Below are positions 24,957 to 31,583 of a stretch of 41,092 nt of DNA, piece by piece. Under the pieces are notes generated by a model. It had not been told where the DNA came from. It saw nothing but the letters and a program-made list of their open reading frames with translations, and searched no databases. Position numbers and translations under genes: made by a program. The stretch is from the IMG/VR virus record IMGVR_UViG_3300000116_000048, positions 714-41,805 of that record, one strand, 5' to 3'. Position 1 is the stretch's first letter; each line of letters opens with the position of its first letter. Origin of the DNA: a virus.

Positions 24957-25202
24957 TCACAGGCCACCATCAAGGCATTGGACGTAGAACCAATTAGGAG
25001 CAGCAGCGGATGCGCCAATGTTGATGTAAAGGCGAGCTACCTGATCAGTTGCTGCGTCTGTTCGCAAATACAAACCACCGGGTCCAATTTGAAGGGAGCC
25101 GTCAGTAGCCGGGGTTCCATCTCCCGTAGTGATAAATGGTCCGCCAAATGACGTACCAAGCTGTGCATTTCCAAGTCCTGCAAGAGCGTTATGTCCTGAC
25201 AT
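24957..25202 (-). CDS. Small Gly-rich virion protein
   Basis: The 81-residue product is Gly/Ala-rich, with an extended N-terminus and a C-terminal strand pair (GGLYLRTDAATDQVARLYIN, NWFYVQCLDGGL). This pattern is common in small phage proteins that report 'no value' structural domains on spikes or tails. Function is unknown. It follows the head-tail adaptor by 10 bases and is likely virion-associated by position. Confidence 0.65.
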   Translation of the reverse strand: MSGHNALAGLGNAQLGTSFGGPFITTGDGTPATDGSLQIGPGGLYLRTDAATDQVARLYINIGASAAAPNWFYVQCLDGGL

Positions 25203-25212
25203 TTTTCAATCC

Positions 25213-26286
25213 TTAACTGGGGAATTTAGTCCCACTGCTGTTTGTGTAGTAGATACTACTTCTGTCGGTTTTGCGTCCATATGACATTACCCGATCCGAC
25301 CTATCGGTATTAACGCCAAAGTATTCTGTTCGGTGCATGGCACGGTCATCTAAAACCGCTGCCTTGAGCTGTGACTCATACATCTTCTGAAACCGACCTT
25401 GGTTAGGGCTATCTGCGTAGTTTTCTGCCAATGCAAGTGCGCCGTTGATTACGATCCCCTCGTACTTGTCGGGAATGCCATTCGTCGCAGTGTCTTTGTT
25501 GTATTTATACCGCATCGTGTAGTTTTTGTCTGGCAACGGGAAGAACAGAAACCTGTCCTTGGTATCGTCGTATGCGACGTACTCTGGCGTATCCAAAAGA
25601 ACAGGCTCGCCAGCGTACAAATCACGCAATGCGCCAAGGTTAATTACCTCAACGTGGTTGTATCCAGAGTTCACCTGATGCGTCATGAACCCATCAACGC
25701 CGCCAAACCCACTGCCAGCAGCGTGCATCACATGGTAGAAAGTGAACGACACGCCAGTGCCGGTCTCAGCAACCGTGATCGATGTGTCAGCCAGAGTCAC
25801 ACTGAATCCCGAAGACCCTGTTGCGTTGACACTGGTAGGTATGTGGTATCCATCAGCAGCACCAAGTCCGCTGATCTTTACCATCGTAGTTACTTGGTCA
25901 TCTGCTGTTCCATCTGTTGCAGAGCCATTCCCATTGTCATGGTTGTGAACCCACTGCGGAAAGTTAGCAGGTGTTGTCAAACCAAGTGTAACCACGCCAT
26001 TGGTGACTGATGGAGCAACTTCGCTGGTAGGGTCGTTGTCGAAAAGCGTCGATGCAGCGTGTGAGAATGTTTCAGGATCGTTCAACACAACCACACCAGT
26101 CTCACTGAGCCATGACCATCTATGCGAAGATGAATCACCTTGGAGTGGTGTAGGAATTAGAAAGTTGTCAATGGCTCGTTGTGCAAGGCTGAGTGTGAAA
26201 GCACCAGTTGAACCGCCGGGTGCAGCGTGACCGTAGCCAAGATAGTAAGCAATTTCTTTTTCGACATCATCTTTATCTACAGTCAT
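25213..26286 (-). CDS. Head-tail adaptor/connector protein
   Basis: The 357-residue product begins with EIAYYLGYG, then 'LAQRAIDNFLIPTP' and HRWSWL (about 57-62). This N-terminal arrangement is typical of the phage adaptor family in which an R/H-x-W-S-F/W-L motif follows a helical pair. The C-terminal part has TPEYVAYD, FLFFPLPDKNYTMRYKYN and a helix pair (GALALAENYADSPNQGRFQK), also typical. The middle (about 110-225) is a Gly/Thr-rich inserted domain. Adaptors dock on the portal and receive the tail. It begins in an ATGA overlap with the HNH gene. Confidence 0.78.
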   Translation of the reverse strand: MTVDKDDVEKEIAYYLGYGHAAPGGSTGAFTLSLAQRAIDNFLIPTPLQGDSSSHRWSWLSETGVVVLNDPETFSHAASTLFDNDPTSEVAPSVTNGVVTLGLTTPANFPQWVHNHDNGNGSATDGTADDQVTTMVKISGLGAADGYHIPTSVNATGSSGFSVTLADTSITVAETGTGVSFTFYHVMHAAGSGFGGVDGFMTHQVNSGYNHVEVINLGALRDLYAGEPVLLDTPEYVAYDDTKDRFLFFPLPDKNYTMRYKYNKDTATNGIPDKYEGIVINGALALAENYADSPNQGRFQKMYESQLKAAVLDDRAMHRTEYFGVNTDRSDRVMSYGRKTDRSSIYYTNSSGTKFPS

Positions 26287-26513
26287 TGCTTTTTCCTGTT
26301 TGTCCTTCTGCTAACAACGCGAAGGTTTTTCCTGCGATTGTCTTTGGGATTTCCATTTTTGTGATCCACTTCGCGTCCGTCACCCTTGCGCACTCTGCCA
26401 GCCTTTTCCATTTTCTTCCTGGCAGAGTTACGACTTGCCCTAGCTTTCTTTTGTGCTGGTGTTCCGCCATATTGCGCGTACTCGCGTTTGTAATTTCGTT
26501 TTCGTTTTGCCAT
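26283..26513 (-). CDS. Small HNH-type nuclease domain protein
   Basis: The 76-residue, very basic product ends in VDHKNGNPKDNRRKNLRVVS then RRTNRKK. This is the core of the HNH fold: D50-H51, then N53 and N59, and the N63-L pair. The usual upstream zinc or DNA-contact half is replaced by a Lys/Arg-rich tail, so it is a minimal form. Small HNH proteins assist terminase in packaging in many phages, yet here the gene sits with structural genes far from terL and on the other strand. Catalysis is likely but not proven from sequence. Confidence 0.8.
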   Translation of the reverse strand: MAKRKRNYKREYAQYGGTPAQKKARASRNSARKKMEKAGRVRKGDGREVDHKNGNPKDNRRKNLRVVSRRTNRKKQ

Positions 26514-26514
26514 G

Positions 26515-27198
26515 TTAGATCAAGTTGACAACGAAGTTTGGTTTCGATTTCGTCCAATTGAATTTGTTGTGAGTAATCAAAATCATTTGCCAACGTCCAA
26601 CTCCAGCAAGTTGGACAAAACCACCTTCGCCAGTATTAACGTCACCAGAATTAGACCCGCCACCAGACCCAGTTGTAGCAAGCCGTGGTTGTGAATCAAT
26701 ATCCTGCAAAGTCATTGCTGCAAGAGTTCCTGCTTGAAACATTCCAGCGGTGTCTGGGTCACTAAAATCTTGGTTGTTTTCTTGATCTGATCGCACTCCA
26801 GTAAGAAGAGTTCCATCTGGACGATTTATTTGCGTTAGCGCTGCAACAGTGTCTCTGTTACCTCTGACCAGTTGTTGGCCTCCAAGCCTCACGGTAAGAA
26901 GTTTGTTGTTTGCCCAGTGTGTGCTGTCAAGTTCACCAAAACCCATTACCCCCCAAAACCACACTATTGGTCCTTGGGCAGCGGTAGCACTTCCCCTGTC
27001 GAAAGCATCTGCTTGTAGGCACTTGAGCATCAAGTTATCTTTGCCACCGGGATAAACGCGAGCAGTCTTGTTTTCCGCTTCGCTTGCATCAATTTCTTCG
27101 TGAGTATACCAACCACCTGGATTTCCCCAAGTGTCAGAGCCATCACTGCTGACTAGATTTGTATCTAGTAGAAAACGTGCGCCTACACCATTAGCCAT
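26515..27198 (-). CDS. Virion protein, member A of a tandem paralogous pair
   Basis: The 227-residue product is beta-rich, with the motif GPIVWFWGVMGFGELDSTHW near residue 80 that recurs in the upstream neighbour (GVVGFGEQ). Both proteins share an extended N-terminal region, this G-V-x-G-F-G-E strand, a Gly/Thr-rich linker and a C-terminal strand pair. It likely forms part of the head or tail surface. A Gly/Ser-rich loop (GSGGGSNSG) is present. It lies eight bases downstream of its paralogue and one base before the HNH gene. No named family was recognised. Confidence 0.73.
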   Translation of the reverse strand: MANGVGARFLLDTNLVSSDGSDTWGNPGGWYTHEEIDASEAENKTARVYPGGKDNLMLKCLQADAFDRGSATAAQGPIVWFWGVMGFGELDSTHWANNKLLTVRLGGQQLVRGNRDTVAALTQINRPDGTLLTGVRSDQENNQDFSDPDTAGMFQAGTLAAMTLQDIDSQPRLATTGSGGGSNSGDVNTGEGGFVQLAGVGRWQMILITHNKFNWTKSKPNFVVNLI

Positions 27199-27206
27199 AG
27201 ATCACC

Positions 27207-27839
27207 TCAATAGAACAGTGCGTACAAAGCATTACCTGTGGTTTCAGTTTGGGTGTCACCCCTGTCGAAACTCAAAGCAATCTGTTGAAATACATCGATG
27301 CCGGGAGCAATTGCAAGCCCAATATTCGTATCAGGAATTTGAATGTTGGCAAGATCAGGTGGTGTTGTGTTCATCGCTGGAAGCATGGCAAAAACAGAGT
27401 TCTTCACATCTGCTCCTGTGCCACATCCCGTATGAGATGACATAACAGTGCCGCCCGGTGTAGTGAAAACACCCGTTGTCGATGCTGCGTCTGCTTCTCC
27501 GTCAGTCGTTGTCGAAGCGGTGACCGTGCCAAGTTTGTAGAAAAACTTTGGTTCTGTGCTGTAGCTTGTTTGAGATTGCTCCCCAAACCCAACGACTCCA
27601 TAGATTTCAATGAAAGCTGAGTCCGTGCCACTTCCAGAATCAGTGCTACCAGCGTTCATGAGCGGCTTAACCATAATTGCAGAAGCGTTGCCAGCATCGA
27701 TAATTACCAGTTTGTTTGCAGCGATATCAGCATCTTGCGTTGCCTGTGTTACCACACTACCTGTGCCGCCATAAGCATTAGTGCCACCACTAACCATGCC
27801 GGTTGTGTGTGCAAAATTAAGTCCAGTAATAAAACCCAT
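27207..27839 (-). CDS. Virion protein, member B of a tandem paralogous pair
   Basis: The 210-residue product is Thr/Ser/Gly-rich and beta-rich, with AFIEIYGVVGFGEQ (about 77-90) matching the sister protein encoded next. It has an N-terminal NFAHTTGMVSGGTN, a threonine-rich central region and a C-terminal DVFQQIALSFDRGDTQTETT. Its ATG shares a base with the stop of a 42-residue basic gene. Structural function is inferred from place and composition only. Confidence 0.73.
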   Translation of the reverse strand: MGFITGLNFAHTTGMVSGGTNAYGGTGSVVTQATQDADIAANKLVIIDAGNASAIMVKPLMNAGSTDSGSGTDSAFIEIYGVVGFGEQSQTSYSTEPKFFYKLGTVTASTTTDGEADAASTTGVFTTPGGTVMSSHTGCGTGADVKNSVFAMLPAMNTTPPDLANIQIPDTNIGLAIAPGIDVFQQIALSFDRGDTQTETTGNALYALFY

Positions 27840-27967
27840 TAGGGTCGCTTCCTTCCCTTAGCCCGCGAGACACCCTTGCGAACATTTTTGACACCACCAC
27901 GAATTGCAGCCTTTTTCTTCGCTTTTTTTGTAGCGCCAGACCTTTTAATCGCTTTTTCTCTACCCAT
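27839..27967 (-). CDS. 42-residue Lys/Arg-rich micro-protein
   Basis: A frame from ATG at 27967 to TAA at 27839 encodes a peptide of 42 residues, about 19 of them Lys or Arg, and no acidic residue except one Glu near the N-terminus (MGREKAIKRSGATKKAKKKA). Its stop overlaps the next ATG (TAATG), and it begins three bases after another basic gene. It may bind DNA or RNA, or be packaged with the genome. No family known. Confidence 0.6.
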   Translation of the reverse strand: MGREKAIKRSGATKKAKKKAAIRGGVKNVRKGVSRAKGRKRP

Positions 27968-27970
27968 GGC

Positions 27971-28069
27971 TTACTTCTTCTTTCTCATTCCAGCCTTCTT
28001 CTTTAGAAACGCTGGCATTTTCTTCTTAACAGGAGCCTTCTTCTTCATCGTCTTCTTCTTACCGCGCAT
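27971..28069 (-). CDS. 32-residue Lys-rich micro-protein
   Basis: The frame from ATG at 28069 to TAA at 27971 encodes 32 residues, more than half basic (MRGKKKTMKKKAPVKKKMPA). It overlaps the end of the previous gene by 11 bases and lies in a run of similar basic small genes. The short length makes it less certain than its neighbours. It could condense DNA or be virion-packaged. Confidence 0.5.
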   Translation of the reverse strand: MRGKKKTMKKKAPVKKKMPAFLKKKAGMRKKK

Positions 28070-28598
28070 TTTCGTTCCTTTCCGAAACGTACTTTTTGAA
28101 TTGAGAAGTACAGTTGTCGTAGTACCCTTTGTTATCGAGCATTTCGCTTGCTTCCTTTAGATCGGACAGACGCTGGATAAACACCATGGCGTATTCCTCG
28201 TCAATTAGATGAGGCCAGTCATGCAGCTCCCCGTCGGGCTGCCCAGATTCTATTCCATTACCCGGCACAAACTCCATGGCAACGAGGTCTTTTGTTTTGT
28301 ATCTGGCGTTTTCAATTTTGCAAACCCAGCTCAATGTGTTGAAATACACTTTTTCTTTGATGATATGGATATGAAGTTGATGGGATTCATTCCAAATAGC
28401 CATGTATTTGTTGATCTCACTTGGTTTTCCAAATGTTATCCTGACAGACTTATCTCTCAATGCTTTCTTCGCGAACGGGCAAGATGGCAAGCCATTGAAA
28501 AAAGAACTGGGCTTGCTAAGTACATGATCAGTCCAAAGTAAAAGCTCTTTTTTAACCCTGTGTTTCCACAGGATTTTTTTCAACAACTGCAATCCCAT
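28059..28598 (-). CDS. Hypothetical protein with a Cys-Pro-Phe-Ala motif
   Basis: The 179-residue product has LLLWTDHVLSKPSSFFNGLP then SCPFAKKALRDK (about residues 38-50). I recall a C-P-F/Y-A motif of this kind in uncharacterised proteins of aquatic bacteria and viruses, but I cannot name a family. The C-terminal part (GNGIESGQPDGELHDWPHLI onward) is acidic and probably all-helical. It overlaps the upstream gene by 19 bases. It is not obviously structural, which makes it odd in this position. Confidence 0.7.
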   Translation of the reverse strand: MGLQLLKKILWKHRVKKELLLWTDHVLSKPSSFFNGLPSCPFAKKALRDKSVRITFGKPSEINKYMAIWNESHQLHIHIIKEKVYFNTLSWVCKIENARYKTKDLVAMEFVPGNGIESGQPDGELHDWPHLIDEEYAMVFIQRLSDLKEASEMLDNKGYYDNCTSQFKKYVSERNENAR

Positions 28599-28855
28599 TT
28601 TCTGAGAGCCTTATTGATTCTGCTTTTGGGATCCCTAGCCGTCTTCGCGCTGGTCAGTTTTGACTTCATCCCGCACATCCTAGAGCAGAATGACTTCCGG
28701 CGACCTGCGGCTTTCTTACTGGTCTTGGCCTTCTTGGCGCTGACTGGAGCTTTCAGAGTTCCTTTTTTGTAGCTGCGTCGGCCCTTAGCGTTCAGGCCAC
28801 CACTGGGGTTTTTACCTGCTTTTCTCTGCCACGCTGGCGACTTTTTCTTTGCCAT
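28580..28855 (-). CDS. Basic conserved phage protein (DUF6321-like)
   Basis: The 91-residue, strongly basic product begins MAKKKSPAWQRKAGKNPSGG and continues through GLNAKGRRSYKKG. It ends with AAGRRKSFCSRMCGMK, LTSAKTARDPKSRINKALRK and WDC. This order of short motifs is, to my knowledge, the signature of a small family in aquatic phages (I believe DUF6321; the number should be checked). Function is unknown. Three cysteines near the C-terminus may bind metal. It follows the 47-residue gene by a single base. Confidence 0.8.
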   Translation of the reverse strand: MAKKKSPAWQRKAGKNPSGGLNAKGRRSYKKGTLKAPVSAKKAKTSKKAAGRRKSFCSRMCGMKSKLTSAKTARDPKSRINKALRKWDCSC

Positions 28856-28856
28856 G

Positions 28857-29000
28857 CTACTTCCTCTTTTTGCTCTGAGACCTTTTTAGTGCCTTGTTTG
28901 TCGGCGCACCTTTAGAACCCGGTTTCCGCATTTTTTCGCCAGAACCGGCAGCAATTCGTTTCTTTTTAGCTCTGATGTTATGCCAAAGACCTTTACTCAT
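28857..29000 (-). CDS. 47-residue conserved basic phage protein (SKGLWHNI type)
   Basis: The frame from ATG at 29000 to TAG at 28857 encodes MSKGLWHNIRAKKKRIAAGS and then GEKMRKPGSKGAP. I recognise this as a very common short protein in aquatic phages, always Lys/Arg-rich and of unknown function. It shares one base with the stop of the acidic 56-residue gene upstream (TAATG). The conservation across phages makes it real despite its length. Confidence 0.8.
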   Translation of the reverse strand: MSKGLWHNIRAKKKRIAAGSGEKMRKPGSKGAPTNKALKRSQSKKRK

Positions 29001-29170
29001 TATTCGTCCTCCTCATCATCATCGTCATCTACGTCAATGATCATTAGACGGTCCATGGCGATGTCGAACAACACCCCAGAGACCTGCCATTTGTCTAGTT
29101 CAAATTCAGTCATCCAGTAGTTTACATGCTTCTGGAGTTCCATTTTCATCTTTTCGGCGGGGCTAATCAC
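29000..29170 (-). CDS. 56-residue acidic small protein
   Basis: The frame starts at a GTG at 29170, which overlaps the TGA of the metallophosphoesterase gene (GTGA), and ends at TAA 29000. It encodes a helical segment (VNYWMTEFELDKWQVSGVLF) and a C-terminal tail of almost pure Asp/Glu (DVDDDDDEEDE). The acidic tail beside several very basic small proteins suggests charge pairing, but there is no direct evidence. An internal ATG (29149) is an alternative start. Confidence 0.6.
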   Translation of the reverse strand: MISPAEKMKMELQKHVNYWMTEFELDKWQVSGVLFDIAMDRLMIIDVDDDDDEEDE

Positions 29171-29946
29171 TGTGGCATCCTTATCAATTCAGCGTCCCAG
29201 CATTTACCGTTGAGCCTGGATGGCCTATCCCACACGCATTCTACAACGATAATCGAAGCGCCCCACATGCTTGTGTCTTTTCTTTTTGCGTAGTTTGGCT
29301 TCAGGGGGCCACATGTGCCTACATTCGCATACCAGAATGGGAGTGGGACTTTCTTTGTCCTCATGGCCTGGGTTGGAGGAACTGGCCTGTGAGTATGACC
29401 TCTGACTGTTAAGCCAAAAGGAATCCATCCAGCGCACTGCATCATCTGTAAACCCTCAAGCTCGTCACTAGCCAAACCAGCGTCAAAGCCGTGATAAAAC
29501 AAGCATTGTCCTACTTTGTAAATGCCTTTTCGTGATTTTTCATACGGAACCCAATGCCATTGCTCGAACTCATTGCCAAATTCAGGGTGATTGCGCCAAT
29601 CTACTAGGTTTCTTAAAGACCTGGGTATTCGGCGTGGGTCGGGAGCAAGGATGTTGTCATCGTGGTTGCCTGTGCAAATCCACCTGTTACAGCCGCTTGG
29701 CAAGACATCGCGTATAGATTTAAGTAGGTTCGCACCATGTTCATACTCATCATCAAGTGTGTGTGTGTCCTCGTTTGGGTGAACAGATGCCGCACTAGAC
29801 TCGAAAACATCCCCGAGATGACCAAAATGAGTCAAGTCAGGGATGTTGGCAAGTGTGTCAAGGAGCCACGAATGGGTCTCTGGTGGCGTGAACGGAGAAT
29901 GAGTGCAAGATATTGCAGCTATTTTTGCTGTCCTGCGGTCTTTCAT
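29167..29946 (-). CDS. Metallophosphoesterase (calcineurin-like)
   Basis: The 259-residue product has the ordered motifs of the calcineurin-like fold: SCTHSP at 13-18 in motif I place, GHLGDVFES with G45-D46, GNHDD (93-97), YHGF with H152, and GHTHRP with H184 and H186. In standard members motif I is D-x-H; here the aspartate is Cys (C14-T-H16), so one metal ligand is unusual. The substrate is unknown; candidates include nucleotides and cyclic nucleotides. Its stop overlaps the next small gene (GTGA). It follows two small membrane-protein genes. Confidence 0.88.
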   Translation of the reverse strand: MKDRRTAKIAAISCTHSPFTPPETHSWLLDTLANIPDLTHFGHLGDVFESSAASVHPNEDTHTLDDEYEHGANLLKSIRDVLPSGCNRWICTGNHDDNILAPDPRRIPRSLRNLVDWRNHPEFGNEFEQWHWVPYEKSRKGIYKVGQCLFYHGFDAGLASDELEGLQMMQCAGWIPFGLTVRGHTHRPVPPTQAMRTKKVPLPFWYANVGTCGPLKPNYAKRKDTSMWGASIIVVECVWDRPSRLNGKCWDAELIRMPQ

Positions 29947-29964
29947 CCAGTCTGCCGCCTCTGC

Positions 29965-30108
29965 TTACTTGCTACATCGTTCAGTACACTTGCAAACTCT
30001 TTCCATGTCTTTTCTCAAAGACCTGACAAGCGTGTAGTAAACCAAAACCCAAGCAACCAGCGGTGCCGCCGTTGTCTCGGCAAATTGAATGAGGGTAGAA
30101 GGTTCCAT
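29965..30108 (-). CDS. Holin candidate, 47 residues
   Basis: The frame from ATG at 30108 to TAA at 29965 encodes MEPSTLIQFAETTAAPLVAW and then VLVYYTLVRSLRKDMERV. It has a short acidic N-terminus, one hydrophobic segment (about 14-30) and a basic C-terminus with three cysteines. This resembles small single-span holin-like proteins of the BhlA type. Two other membrane-protein genes lie just upstream, which supports a lysis or envelope role. No endolysin gene was found beside it, so a lysis role is inferred only. Confidence 0.6.
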   Translation of the reverse strand: MEPSTLIQFAETTAAPLVAWVLVYYTLVRSLRKDMERVCKCTERCSK

Positions 30109-30111
30109 TTG

Positions 30112-30219
30112 TTAGCTCCCGAGTACTTTTCTAACCAGTGCCATGAATTGGTCTTTGAACACAACTCCACTGAGGAAGCTAAGTGTTGCCAGAGTGAGGA
30201 TAAGAATAATATCGGTCAT
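30112..30219 (-). CDS. 35-residue membrane peptide
   Basis: The frame starts at ATG 30219 (ATGA overlap with the upstream gene) and ends at TAA 30112. It encodes MTDIILILTLATLSFLSGVV followed by a short basic tail: a single transmembrane helix with almost no soluble part. It ends three bases before the holin candidate. It may be a holin partner or a small regulator of lysis. No family known. Confidence 0.6.
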   Translation of the reverse strand: MTDIILILTLATLSFLSGVVFKDQFMALVRKVLGS

Positions 30220-30587
30220 GTTGCTTTCCTTTCTTTAAGGATCTGTTTGATAACTTTGTAAGTCCAGGCTGCTGAGATGCAGCCTGTGAAAACCACTAAA
30301 GGGTAGAACAGGTAGTCATCATACTTTGCCACCATGTAGTTGAGTACGGTGAGAATCAGGCCGCCGATAACTGGATACCATCCACGCGCACCCCTAGTCA
30401 CAACAAGGAGAGCCATGCCAGCCAGGAGACATAAGCCACCGATAACACTTAAAACCGTGAGAGGCTGTGACTTTGCCACATCACTAGCTACTGACAAGGC
30501 AGTGTCACTGCCCGTCGGTGTGAGTGTGATGGTCCGGCATCCCGAGATCATGAGAAAGCTCAGAATTGTCATTGCAATTTTGATCAT
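30216..30587 (-). CDS. Membrane protein with lipoprotein-type N-terminus
   Basis: The 123-residue product begins MIKIAMTILSFLMISGCRT, which has the basic start, hydrophobic core and L-M-I-S-G-C box of a bacterial lipoprotein signal; cysteine 17 would be lipid-modified. Three further hydrophobic helices follow (about 42-63, 69-85, 94-112) and the end is basic. This mix suggests a lysis protein (holin or spanin-like) or an immunity/superinfection protein. The position in a run of small membrane genes supports the former. Confidence 0.72.
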   Translation of the reverse strand: MIKIAMTILSFLMISGCRTITLTPTGSDTALSVASDVAKSQPLTVLSVIGGLCLLAGMALLVVTRGARGWYPVIGGLILTVLNYMVAKYDDYLFYPLVVFTGCISAAWTYKVIKQILKERKAT

Positions 30588-30611
30588 GGTCAGATTCGCT
30601 TTCTTTGTCAG

Positions 30612-30878
30612 TTAGCGAGTTTGTGCTTCGAGTCGCTCTAGTCTGTCTTTGAGATCAGCAATGTTTTCATTGTGCTTGGAGTCGTTTGCCTCGGACAAGA
30701 CCTGTGACTTCACAAGGTCTTGGGATATCGAACTCAGTTGAGTGATCTGCATACCGTGGAAGGTAATCTCTTGATCACGCCTACCCATTGTCAGAAACAC
30801 TCCTGCGGCTGCGGCTGTAATGACTATTGTTTGAACTGCCGCCCACATGTTCTGGGAATTACTCTTGCCATGATCCAT
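30612..30878 (-). CDS. Single-span membrane protein with coiled coil
   Basis: The 88-residue product has a hydrophobic segment (MWAAVQTIVITAAAAGVF, about 11-29) and a C-terminal coiled-coil region (ENIADLKDRLERLEAQ). This layout resembles the small envelope proteins placed beside holins in many phages. I chose the ATG at 30878. The frame stays open upstream, giving possible starts at 30962 or 30971 (MFLMSFSDKE...), but neither has a good ribosome binding site. It is the first gene after the structured non-coding block. Confidence 0.62.
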   Translation of the reverse strand: MDHGKSNSQNMWAAVQTIVITAAAAGVFLTMGRRDQEITFHGMQITQLSSISQDLVKSQVLSEANDSKHNENIADLKDRLERLEAQTR

Positions 30879-31007
30879 TACTTTTTCGCCACTCTGATTG
30901 GTTACGGTTTCAGTGAAGACGCACCGACCCCTAGCACTATGTTCCTTATCGGAAAAACTCATAAGAAACATTACCCATTATGGACTAGCGGAGAAGGCAG
31001 TGTGTCG

Positions 31008-31134
31008 GTACGCCGACCTTCCCAATGGGTCACAATCGGCGTACAGAGCCAGCCGCTGGCTGCTTGAATGCCCCTAAAGACTAGCCCCATCAAGCAGGGG
31101 GTGGCAACCTGGCCTATGTCGCGTCTGACGCGAC
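31008..31134 (-). ncRNA. Candidate structured RNA between early and late operons
   Basis: Four hairpins occur in a row in the 125-base block. They are 31118-31124/31128-31134 (7 bp, 3-base loop), 31060-31067/31090-31097 (8 bp, CTGCTTGA against TCAAGCAG), 31047-31052/31056-31061 (6 bp, 3-base loop) and 31008-31016/31036-31044 (9 bp, 19-base loop). The GGGG runs in the loop of the second can pair with CCCC just 5' of it, which would form a pseudoknot. No good coding frame crosses the block. I tested it against hammerhead, twister and tRNA cores and found no match. The direction is inferred from the flanking - strand genes. It may be a leader of the late operon or an independent RNA. Confidence 0.5.
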
Positions 31135-31138
31135 TATG

Positions 31139-31172
31139 AAAACCACCGCTTACCCTCTCGGATAAGCGATGG
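31139..31172 (-). terminator. Terminator of the early operon
   Basis: On the - strand bases 31172-31160 pair with 31155-31143 in a 13-position stem (two G-T pairs) closed by a GAGA tetraloop, followed by TTTT. It lies 18 bases downstream of the stop codon of the RusA-like gene. The GNRA loop is unusual for a simple terminator and may be a tertiary contact of the adjoining structured block. Confidence 0.72.
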
Positions 31173-31190
31173 CCTGCAAACTGGAAAAAC

Positions 31191-31583
31191 TCATTGACTC
31201 GTTTCCACTGTCATGTGAACCCGTGTAATTTTATCTTCTGACTTCCTTTGTGTGACGCTCAAATTCTTGATGTGGGCCTCAGTGTCATCAGCGATCAGGC
31301 ACAGTGCTTCCTTCTTGGACCTAGGGCTTGGCTCTCTGATCACATCTAGCAGCAACTTGCAGCCTCCGTACAAGTTGTCAGGGTCCATGGCTCGTTTGCG
31401 GTAGCCGTACTCTCTGACAATCGTTATGTCTACAGGGCAAGTGAAGGGGACAACCGTTTCACCGTTAATACACATTAAATTGAACAGTTTATTGTGTTCC
31501 TTCATCCGAGTACGAAAGTGCATCCGCATCATCTTGTTTGGGCTAATCAAGTCATACTCTGGCAATGTGCATTTCCAAATCAT
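31191..31583 (-). CDS. rusA-like: RusA-family Holliday junction resolvase
   Basis: RusA-type enzymes cleave four-way DNA junctions and are common at the end of phage recombination operons. The 130-residue product carries the family pattern D67-P-D69-N (MDPDNLYGGCKLLLD, with D80) and a later acidic pair D99-D100 in LIADDTEAHI, followed by a beta-strand end. The length is near the usual 120-130. It overlaps the primase gene by four bases (ATGA) and is the last gene before the terminator. It likely resolves intermediates made by the RecT and Cas4-like proteins of the same operon. Confidence 0.85.
   Translation of the reverse strand: MIWKCTLPEYDLISPNKMMRMHFRTRMKEHNKLFNLMCINGETVVPFTCPVDITIVREYGYRKRAMDPDNLYGGCKLLLDVIREPSPRSKKEALCLIADDTEAHIKNLSVTQRKSEDKITRVHMTVETSQ

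Noticed and set aside
26273-26593. 106-residue - strand frame overlapping the HNH gene
   Set aside because: It overlaps two better genes in another frame; the HNH motif frame is clearly the real one.
30720-31067. 115-residue + strand frame across the structured block
   Set aside because: It runs against the operon direction, crosses hairpin arms and has no coding character.
30972-31190. Hammerhead, twister, tRNA or tmRNA in the structured block
   Set aside because: I looked for the conserved core bases on both strands and found none, and there is no T-arm or CCA-type acceptor stem.
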